64,000 bases of DNA from Bryobacteraceae bacterium (GTDB lineage Bacteria; Acidobacteriota; Terriglobia; Bryobacterales; Bryobacteraceae), in contig JANWVO010000060.1 of assembly GCA_025056865.1 (NCBI GenBank), positions 1-64,000 of the forward strand. The letters run 5' to 3'. Position 1 is the stretch's first letter. Each line of letters opens with the position of its first letter. The notes below the pieces were generated by a model. That model did no database searches. It worked only from the letters and a program-made list of their open reading frames with translations, and was not told the origin of the DNA. The position numbers and the translations under genes were made by a program. Of this stretch, positions 49,925 through 57,167 are shown piece by piece.

Positions 49925-51138
49925 AACGGGCCGTGGCGGCAGCCTGCCTGGCCGCGGCGCTCGCGGGCTGCCAGAAGCAGGAGCCGCGCTCCGCGCCCGC
50001 TCCGGCCGCGCCGGCCGAAGCGCCGGCGCGCCGCATCGTCGAGCTCGACGAGGCCTCGCTCGCGCAGGCGGGCGTGCGCATCGAGCCGGTGGAGGTCCGC
50101 CGCGTCCCGGTGACGGTCCGCGCCAACGGGCGGCTGGCCGCCAACGAGGAGCACACATGGCGCGTCGGCGCCATCACCGACGGCCGCATCATCCAGGTGC
50201 TCGTCCGCGTGGGCGACCGCGTCGAAAAGGGCCAGGTGCTCGCCCGCATGTTCAGCCACGACGTGCACGAGTCCCGCGCCATGTACCGCCGCGCCGTGGC
50301 CGAGTTCAACCGCCTCCAGTCCAATCTCGAATACGCGCGCCGCCAGCGCGACCGCATCCGCCGCCTGCTCGAGATGAAGGCGGCCAGCCAGGAGCAGCTC
50401 GACACGGCGGAAAACGAGCTGCGCAACGCCGAAACCGCGCTGCGCGCCGCCGAAATCGAAGTCAGCCGCACGCGGCAGCACCTCGTCGAGTTCCTCGAAA
50501 TCCCCGTCGAAGGCCCCGAGCACAGGGAGCCCGGCGAGGCGGCCCTCTCCGACGACGACCTCATCCCCATCCGCGCGCCCGCAGCCGGCGTCGTCATCTC
50601 CCGCCTCGTCACCGCCGGCAGCGTCGTGCAGCCGTCGGGCGAGCTGTTCGTCATCAGCGACCTCTCCAGCGTCTGGGTCATCGCCGCCGTGCAGGAGGAA
50701 TATCTGCCCCGCGTGCACACCGGCATGGCCGCGCGCGTCTCCGTGCAGGCCTATCCGGAGCGCCCGTTCTACGGCCGCGTGCTGCGCGTGGACGAAAAGC
50801 TCGATCCGGAAACACGCACCGTCCAGGCCATCATCCAGATCGACAACCGCGGCGGGCTGCTCAAGCCGGAGATGTACGGCGTGGTCGAGCTCGAGTCCGG
50901 TGCCAGCGAAGAAGGCCTCTACGTGCTGCAAAGCGCCATCCAGGACATCAACGGCCAGCCCGCGGTCTTCGTGGTAGTGGGCCGCGGCCGCTTCGAGCCC
51001 CGCCCCGTCGAGACCGGACGTTCCATCGACCGCCTCATCGAGATCCGCCGCGGACTCCGGTCCGGAGAGCGCGTGGTGGCCGAAGGCGGTTTCGTCCTGA
51101 AGTCGCAACTGCTCAAGTCCACGCTCAGCGAGGACTGA
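49921..51138 (+). CDS. czcB: CzcB-like periplasmic adaptor, lipoprotein
   Basis: 405 residues. A lipobox ends the signal peptide (LAAALAGC, Cys17). The membrane-fusion fold has the lipoyl half-motifs GRIIQVLVRVGDRVEKGQVL and IPIRAPAAGVVISRLVTAGS around a long coiled hairpin (FNRLQSNLEYARRQRDRIRR). The beta-barrel follows (SVWVIAAVQEEYLPRVHTGM). It links CzcA and CzcC. No Met-rich copper motif of CusB is seen. Confidence 0.9.
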   Translation: MKRAVAAACLAAALAGCQKQEPRSAPAPAAPAEAPARRIVELDEASLAQAGVRIEPVEVRRVPVTVRANGRLAANEEHTWRVGAITDGRIIQVLVRVGDRVEKGQVLARMFSHDVHESRAMYRRAVAEFNRLQSNLEYARRQRDRIRRLLEMKAASQEQLDTAENELRNAETALRAAEIEVSRTRQHLVEFLEIPVEGPEHREPGEAALSDDDLIPIRAPAAGVVISRLVTAGSVVQPSGELFVISDLSSVWVIAAVQEEYLPRVHTGMAARVSVQAYPERPFYGRVLRVDEKLDPETRTVQAIIQIDNRGGLLKPEMYGVVELESGASEEGLYVLQSAIQDINGQPAVFVVVGRGRFEPRPVETGRSIDRLIEIRRGLRSGERVVAEGGFVLKSQLLKSTLSED

Positions 51139-51144
51139 CCCGCC

Positions 51145-54100
51145 ATGCTCCAGCGCATCATCGATTTCCACCTGCGCAACCGCTGGCTGGTGCTGCTCGG
51201 CGTGCTGCTGGTGGCCGCCTTCGGCGTTTGGGTGATGATCAATATCCCCGTGGACGCCTTCCCGGACCTCACCAACAACCAGGTGGTCGTCGTCACCGAG
51301 TGCCCGGCGATGGCCCCCACCGAGGTCGAGCAGCTCGTCACCTTCCCCATCGAAAGCGCGCTGATGGGCATCCCGCGCACGCAGGGCATCCGGTCGATCT
51401 CGAAGCTCGGCCTTTCGATGGTCACGCTCATCTTCGACGACGACGTCAACACCTGGTTCGCGCGGCAACTGGTCAACGAGCGGCTCCAGGAGGTGCGCGG
51501 CCGCCTCCCGCAGGGCATCGACCCCGTCCTCGGCCCGATGGCCACCGCCTTCGGCGAGGTCTACCAGTACACGGTGGAAGGCGAAGGCTACACGCCGATG
51601 GAGCTGAAGACCATCCACGACTGGCAGATCCGCTTCGCCCTGCGCACCGTGCCGGGCGTCAACGAGGTCAACAGTTGGGGCGGCGAGACGAAGCAGTACG
51701 CCGTCGTCGTCGACCCCGTCAGGCTCCAGCGCTACGGCCTCGGCCTGCGCACCGTTTTCGAACGCATCCGCGACAACAACACCAATTTCGGCGGCGGATT
51801 CATCGAGCACGCCATGGAACAGTACACCGTGCGCGGGCTGGGCCGCGCCGAAAGCATCGCGGATCTGGAGCGCATCGTCCTGCTGGCCCGCGCCGGCACG
51901 CCCGTGCTCGTGCGTGACGTCGCCGAAGTGAAGCTCATGCCGATGCCGCGGCAGGGCGCCACGCTCCGCGACGGAAAGGGCGAAACGGTCAGCGGCATGG
52001 CCATCATGCTCAAGGGCGAGAACGGCAAGCGCGTCATCGAGCGCGTCAAGGCGAAGCTCGCTTCGCTGCGGCTCCCCGAAGGCGTGCGCATCGTGCCCTT
52101 CTATGACCAGAGCACGGTCATCGACGGCACCATCCGCACCGTCTCGCGCGCGCTCGTCGAAGGCGGCGCGCTCGTGATCCTCATCCTGTTCCTTTTCCTC
52201 GGCAACGTGCGCGCCGCGCTCATCGTCGCCGCCGTCATCCCGCTGTCGATGCTGTTCGGCTTCATGGGCATGGCCGTGTTCGGCGTCTCCGCCAACCTGA
52301 TGAGCCTCGGAGCCATCGACTTCGGCATGATCGTCGACGGCAGCGTCGTCATGATGGAGAACGCCGTGCGGCGCCTGCGCCGCCCCGCCGAAAGGGACGA
52401 GCGCACGGAAACGCTGGAGCGCATCCGCGTCGCCGCGCACGAAGTGGCCCGCCCCATCCTGTTCGCCGTCGCCATCATCATTGCCGTCTACATGCCCGTG
52501 TTCTTCCTCGAAGGGCTTGAGGGGCGCATGTTCCGCCCCATGGCGATCACCGTCTGCTCGGCGCTGCTCGGCAGCCTCGTGCTCGCGCTCACCGTGGTGC
52601 CCGCCGCTGCCAGCGTCCACCTGCGCTGCTGCACGCGGCCGCGCACCGAGCGCTGGATGGAGCGCCTGCGCGAGCGCTACATCGCCGCGCTCGAATGGGC
52701 CTTGCGGCGCCGCCCCTGGATGGTGGCGGCCAGCGCCGCCGTGCTCGCCGTGGCCGTCGGCTCGCTCGCCTTCATCGGCACCGAATTCATCGCGCGCCTC
52801 GACGAAGGCTCCATCCTCATCGAGACGCGCAAGCTGCCCGGCATCTCGCTCACGGATTCGGTGCGCATCAGCAGCCAGATCGAGAAGATCATCCTCACCT
52901 TCCCCGAAGTCTCCGGCGTGGTCACGCGCATCGGAAGGCCTGATGTGGCCACCGAGGCGATGGGCATCAACCAGGGCGACGTCTATGTCCTGCTGAAGCC
53001 CCGCCAGCAGTGGACGCGCTTCCGCACCAAGGAGGAGCTGATCAACGCCCTCGCCGCCGCGCTCGAGGTCGTCCCCGGCGTCAGCTACAACTTCACCCAG
53101 CCGATGGCCATGCGCCTCGACGAAACCATCTCCGGCATCAAGGCCGACGTCGCCGTGAAAATCTTCGGCGAGGATCCGCGCGTGCTCGAGCGGCTGGCCG
53201 AACGCGCGCTCCGCGTCATCTCCGCCGTCCCCGGGGCCGCCGACGAGCAGATGGAGATCGTTTCCGGCGTCGCCGAGCTCCGCATCGACGTCGACCGCGA
53301 AGCGCTCGCCCGCTACGGGCTCAACGTCAGCGACGTGCAGGACATGATGGATGCGGCCATCGGCGGCAAGACCGTCAGCGAGCTCATCGAGGGGCAGCGC
53401 CGCTTCGCCATCGTCGTGCGCCTGCCGGAAAACTACCGCACCGACGACGAGGCCATCCGCTCGCTCATCCTCAACGCCCCCGGCGGCGAGCGCGTGCGGC
53501 TTGGCCAGGTCGCCCGCGTCGCCATGACCCGCGGCCCCGAAGTCATCAGCCGCGAAAACGGCCAGCGCCGCATCGTCGTCCAGTGCAACGTGCGCGGCCG
53601 CGACCTTGGCGGATTCGTCGCCGAAGCCCAGCGCCGCCTCGACCGCGAGCTTCAGCTTCCCGCCGGCTACTCGGTCGACTGGGGCGGCCAGTTCGAGAAC
53701 CAGCGCCGCGCCATGCGGCGCCTGATGATCGTCGTCCCCGCCTCCATCCTCATCATCTTCGGGCTGCTGTTCTTCACCTTCTCGAGCGTCCGCCAGGCGT
53801 TCCTCATCCTGCTCAACGTCCCCTTCGCCTTCATCGGCGGCATTGCCGCCCTCTGGCTGCGCGGGCTGAACCTCAACATCAGCGCCGCCATCGGCTTCAT
53901 CGCCCTGTTCGGCGTCGCCGTCCTCAACGGCATCGTGCTCGTCAGCTCCATCAACCGGCTGCGGCAGCTCGGCATGCCGATGGAGCAGGCGCTGCTCACC
54001 GGCGCCGGCATCCGCCTCCGGCCCGTGCTCATGACCGCTCTCGTGGCCAGCTTCGGCTTCCTGCCGATGGCCATCGCCACCACCACCGGCGCCGAGGTCC

Positions 54101-54267
54101 AGCGCCCGCTCGCTTCGGTCGTCATCGGCGGCCTTGTCTCCTCCACGTTCCTCACGCTCTTCCTGCTCCCGCTCATGTATCCGTGGTTCTCGCCCAGGCC
54201 CGCGGAGCTGCCCGAGCCGTACGACACCGACGCCCTCGCCCAGGCCATCGAGCACGAAATCGACTGA
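51145..54267 (+). CDS. czcA: CzcA-like heavy-metal RND efflux pump
   Basis: 1040 residues, twelve membrane helices in two halves. It exports metal ions using the proton gradient. The start MLQRIIDFHLRNRWLVLLGV and IPVDAFPDLTNNQVVVVTEC are standard. The helix-4 signature reads DFGMIVDGSVVMMEN, the DFG-x3-DG-x4-EN pattern of divalent-cation pumps (Zn/Co/Cd/Ni) rather than the AxG-x3-DAA pattern of Cu/Ag pumps. Its start is 6 bases after czcB. It ends 9 bases from the convergent response regulator. Confidence 0.93.
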   Translation: MLQRIIDFHLRNRWLVLLGVLLVAAFGVWVMINIPVDAFPDLTNNQVVVVTECPAMAPTEVEQLVTFPIESALMGIPRTQGIRSISKLGLSMVTLIFDDDVNTWFARQLVNERLQEVRGRLPQGIDPVLGPMATAFGEVYQYTVEGEGYTPMELKTIHDWQIRFALRTVPGVNEVNSWGGETKQYAVVVDPVRLQRYGLGLRTVFERIRDNNTNFGGGFIEHAMEQYTVRGLGRAESIADLERIVLLARAGTPVLVRDVAEVKLMPMPRQGATLRDGKGETVSGMAIMLKGENGKRVIERVKAKLASLRLPEGVRIVPFYDQSTVIDGTIRTVSRALVEGGALVILILFLFLGNVRAALIVAAVIPLSMLFGFMGMAVFGVSANLMSLGAIDFGMIVDGSVVMMENAVRRLRRPAERDERTETLERIRVAAHEVARPILFAVAIIIAVYMPVFFLEGLEGRMFRPMAITVCSALLGSLVLALTVVPAAASVHLRCCTRPRTERWMERLRERYIAALEWALRRRPWMVAASAAVLAVAVGSLAFIGTEFIARLDEGSILIETRKLPGISLTDSVRISSQIEKIILTFPEVSGVVTRIGRPDVATEAMGINQGDVYVLLKPRQQWTRFRTKEELINALAAALEVVPGVSYNFTQPMAMRLDETISGIKADVAVKIFGEDPRVLERLAERALRVISAVPGAADEQMEIVSGVAELRIDVDREALARYGLNVSDVQDMMDAAIGGKTVSELIEGQRRFAIVVRLPENYRTDDEAIRSLILNAPGGERVRLGQVARVAMTRGPEVISRENGQRRIVVQCNVRGRDLGGFVAEAQRRLDRELQLPAGYSVDWGGQFENQRRAMRRLMIVVPASILIIFGLLFFTFSSVRQAFLILLNVPFAFIGGIAALWLRGLNLNISAAIGFIALFGVAVLNGIVLVSSINRLRQLGMPMEQALLTGAGIRLRPVLMTALVASFGFLPMAIATTTGAEVQRPLASVVIGGLVSSTFLTLFLLPLMYPWFSPRPAELPEPYDTDALAQAIEHEID

Positions 54268-54276
54268 AGCGCCCGC

Positions 54277-54906
54277 TCAGAAATCGATCGACGCCAGAAT
54301 CTGGCTCGGCTTCAGTCCGAACGCCCGCGCAATCGCCAGCAGGCTTTCCATCGAAGGCAGGTTCGCCCCGCGTTCGATCGAGCTGATCTGGCTCACGCTC
54401 AGCCTCGACGCGGCGGCCAGGTCCTTCAGCGACCAGTCGCGCTCGGCGCGCAGCACGCGGATGCGCTGCCCCAGCTTCTCGCGCAGCCGGTCCTGCAAGG
54501 CCCGCCCCAGCCCGTAGCGCTCCACCGCGTTGGCCAGCACCTGCCGCAACTGCCCCAGCGTGAACGGCTTGGCCAGGTAGTCGAACACGTTCTTCTTGAA
54601 CGTCGCCCGCATGTCCTCGAGCGACGGATACCCCGTCACGATGATCACGCAGAGATCCGGATAAAGCGCCAGCAGCCGCTCCAGCACTTCATCGCCGCGC
54701 GTGCGGCCCATCTTCATGTCCAGCAGCACAATGTCGGGCCGCTGCGCCTCCACAGACTCCATCAGCTCCTCGGCGCGCTCGAACACCCGCGCCGCATAGA
54801 TCCCCTCGTCGCGCAGGAAATCCTCGATGTATTGCAGGAAGTCGCGGTCGTCGTCGAGCACGGCGACGTCGACCAGCGCGTGGCTCTCATGCGCATCCGC
54901 CGTCAT
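54277..54906 (-). CDS. Response regulator with XRE-type DNA-binding domain
   Basis: 209 residues. Receiver 12-130: DDD in VAVLDDDRDFLQYIEDFLRD, phosphoacceptor Asp in DIVLLDMKMG, Thr in CVIIVTGYPSLED and Lys in YLAKPFTLGQL. The C-terminal helix-turn-helix is of Cro/C1 type (RIRVLRAERDWSLKDLAAAS, then VSQISSIERGANLPSMESLL), not the Fis or winged-helix type usual behind a receiver. The ATG at 54906 overlaps the kinase stop by 4 bases, so the kinase next door is its partner. Confidence 0.92.
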   Translation of the reverse strand: MTADAHESHALVDVAVLDDDRDFLQYIEDFLRDEGIYAARVFERAEELMESVEAQRPDIVLLDMKMGRTRGDEVLERLLALYPDLCVIIVTGYPSLEDMRATFKKNVFDYLAKPFTLGQLRQVLANAVERYGLGRALQDRLREKLGQRIRVLRAERDWSLKDLAAASRLSVSQISSIERGANLPSMESLLAIARAFGLKPSQILASIDF

Positions 54907-56366
54907 TGTGGCTGCCCCCCGGAGTGCGCCGGCAGCAGCACCTCCAGCACGGCGCCTCCCTCTTTCCTGTTGTACGCCCGGATCTCGCCCCCGTGCTGAT
55001 GCACGATGCCCTGCGCCACCGTCAGCCCCAGCCCCGTGCCCTCCGCATCCAGACGCGCGCTCACGAACGCATCGAACACGCCCGGCAGGATCTCGGGCGG
55101 GATTCCCGGCCCGTTGTCCTCCACCAGGATCCGCCATCCCGGCGGCGTCTCCTCGGCGCGCACGCGGATCCTGCCCTCGCCCGCCGCCACCGCCTGCAAC
55201 GCATTCCGCAGCAGGTTCACGAACACCTGCACCAGGCGCCCGCCGTTGCCGCAGACGCGCGCCTCTTCCGGGATGTCGATCGCAAACTCCACCTGCGACG
55301 CCTTCTCGTCGATCGCCACCAGATGCCACGCCTCTTCCACCAGCGGGCGCAGCGGCGTCTCCTCCATCGACTCCCGCCTCAGCCGCGCGAAGTCCAGCAG
55401 CGAGTGGCTGATCCGCCGCAGCCGGTCGGTGACGCGCTTCATCCGTTCCAGCCGCGCCCGCATCGCCTCGTCGCAGCTCTTCTCCAGCAGCTTCTCGATC
55501 GAGCCGTGCAGCACCGCCAGCGGCGTGTTCATCTCGTGCGCCACGCTCGCGCTCAGAATGCCCAGGCTCACCAGCCGGTCCTGCGCCTCCAGGTTCCGGC
55601 GCGCGTTCTCCAGCTCGTCCTCGCGCCGCCGCAGCGCCCGCACCGTGTCGTTGTGCGAGCGCAGGATCAGCCCGATCTCATCGCCCGGAATGAACTGCTC
55701 GTCGATGATCTCCGCCGCGCGGTCGCCCCGCCGCGTGGCTGCATCCGCCTCCAGCAGCAGCCGCAGCGGCTGATACACGTAGCGCGGCAGGATGATCAGC
55801 TCCAGCACCAGCACCGCCAGCACATACAGCACCCCAAGCGCCGCGAACAGCCCCATCTGCACGCCCGCCGCCACGCCCTCGTAGAAGCGGAGCGGCAGCG
55901 TCAGCCGGTAGTAGCGCTCCGTGCCGGGGATCAGCTTGTAGATGTGCTCCCCGCCCGAGCGCCACACCCGCCCCGGATACTGCCGCATCCACTCCACGGC
56001 CTCGTCCGGCAGCCCGAACTCCGCCGCCGTGCCCTGCCGCAGGTCGTAGGCGCGCAGCGCGATGTCCTCGCCCGCCTCCGGCAGCAGCGCCGAAAATGCG
56101 TTCAGGATCAGCGTCATCTCCCGCTCCTGCGCCTGCCGGAGCCGCCCCTCGACAACGGGGATCACCGTGAAGTAGACTGCACAGGCCAGGAGGAGGAAGA
56201 AGCTGTTGTGCAGCACCATCAGCTTCGGCCTGACTCTGAGGTCCCCGAATCTCCGGCTGATGCCGCGCAGCGGGCGCGCCTCCATCAGGCGCGCAGGCAG
56301 GCCCGGCGCCGCGCCGATCGGCTGCGACTCCTCTGGCCCGCGATGCATCTCATTATTGCCGGACAA
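54903..56366 (-). CDS. Membrane sensor histidine kinase
   Basis: 487 residues from TTG 56366, with AGGAG 9 bases upstream; ATG 56348 is an alternative without ribosome site. Two membrane helices (about 49-72 and 165-195) flank a periplasmic sensor of about 90 residues, then HAMP, coiled coil, H box (SVAHEMNTPLAVLHGSIEKL), N box (FVNLLRNALQAV), G1 (VEDNGPGIPPEI), F box (VFDAFVSARL) and G2 (GTGLGLTVAQGIVHQHGGEI). It shares its upstream region with the act cluster and its operon ends against czcA. Confidence 0.93.
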   Translation of the reverse strand: MSGNNEMHRGPEESQPIGAAPGLPARLMEARPLRGISRRFGDLRVRPKLMVLHNSFFLLLACAVYFTVIPVVEGRLRQAQEREMTLILNAFSALLPEAGEDIALRAYDLRQGTAAEFGLPDEAVEWMRQYPGRVWRSGGEHIYKLIPGTERYYRLTLPLRFYEGVAAGVQMGLFAALGVLYVLAVLVLELIILPRYVYQPLRLLLEADAATRRGDRAAEIIDEQFIPGDEIGLILRSHNDTVRALRRREDELENARRNLEAQDRLVSLGILSASVAHEMNTPLAVLHGSIEKLLEKSCDEAMRARLERMKRVTDRLRRISHSLLDFARLRRESMEETPLRPLVEEAWHLVAIDEKASQVEFAIDIPEEARVCGNGGRLVQVFVNLLRNALQAVAAGEGRIRVRAEETPPGWRILVEDNGPGIPPEILPGVFDAFVSARLDAEGTGLGLTVAQGIVHQHGGEIRAYNRKEGGAVLEVLLPAHSGGQPQ

Positions 56367-56389
56367 GAAATTTTGCTCCTATTGCGGAA

Positions 56390-56419
56390 ATAGTATGGCT
56401 GTGGTAGAAAAAAAGACAA
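56390..56419 (-). promoter_or_regulatory. Promoter of the two-component operon in the divergent act gap
   Basis: On the - strand TTGTCT (56414-56419), an 18-base spacer and TACTAT (56390-56395). Each box matches four of six consensus bases. A weaker + strand candidate for act overlaps it (TTGCGG 56383-56388 and TAGAAA 56406-56411, 17 apart), so the two transcripts could interfere or share control. Confidence 0.5.
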
Positions 56420-56504
56420 GTGTCCCGGCCCGCCCGGGGCTTGCAAACCTGCCAGGCCAAGTCAGAGGGGCTGAAGCTGGTTTCCATCTGAGAGACATCC
56501 AGGC

Positions 56505-57152
56505 ATGAGCGCACCCTTTTCGCGAAGGTTCGACACCAACCTGCGCCTCGCCGCCGGAGCCGCCGTGCTTGTGCTCGGCGCTGCCGGCGCTGTCGCTGCA
56601 TATCTCTTCCACCCCAGGCAGCTCGACACCGGCTACACCCCCGTGCAGCCGGTCGCCTACAGCCACAAGCTCCATGCCGGCAACCTCGGCATGGACTGCC
56701 TCTATTGCCACACCACTGTCGCCGAGGCGAGCTACGCTGCCGTCCCGATGACGGAAATCTGCATGAACTGCCATGTGCGGGTGAAGGAGAAAAGCCCCAA
56801 GCTCCAGCCGGTCCGCGAAAGCTACGCCACCGGAAAGCCCATCCAGTGGGTCAAGGTGCACCGGCTGCCAGACTACGTTTATTTTAATCACCGCGCCCAC
56901 GTTAACGCCGGCGTCAGTTGCGTCAGTTGCCACGGACGCGTCGACCAGATGACCGAGGTGCGCCAGGTGCAGCCGCTCTCCATGGCGTGGTGCCTCGACT
57001 GCCACCGCAACCCCGCGCCGCACATCCGCCCCCCCGAGCTCGTCACCAGGCTCGACTGGCAGCCCGAGGGCGATCCCGCGGTGCTCGGCGCGAAACTGAT
57101 CCGCGAAAAGGGCATCCATCCGCCCGACAACTGTTCCGCCTGTCACCGATAG
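56505..57152 (+). CDS. actA: Alternative complex III subunit ActA, pentahaem cytochrome c
   Basis: 215 residues. An N-terminal membrane anchor (about 14-36) and five CxxCH haem sites: CLYCH, CMNCH, CVSCH, CLDCH and CSACH. ActA carries electrons within the quinol-oxidising complex that replaces bc1. The AGG before the ATG at 56505 is weak. The upstream leader is about 100 bases from the likely + strand promoter. It starts the act operon. Confidence 0.93.
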   Translation: MSAPFSRRFDTNLRLAAGAAVLVLGAAGAVAAYLFHPRQLDTGYTPVQPVAYSHKLHAGNLGMDCLYCHTTVAEASYAAVPMTEICMNCHVRVKEKSPKLQPVRESYATGKPIQWVKVHRLPDYVYFNHRAHVNAGVSCVSCHGRVDQMTEVRQVQPLSMAWCLDCHRNPAPHIRPPELVTRLDWQPEGDPAVLGAKLIREKGIHPPDNCSACHR

Positions 57153-57167
57153 TTGACGCCTGCTGCC

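Noticed and set aside
49855-54255. A 1466-codon open frame on the - strand across czcB and czcA
   Set aside because: It mirrors the + strand genes codon by codon, as high-GC coding DNA often does, and its composition (His/Asp/Ala/Arg-rich) fits no family. czcB and czcA are certain.
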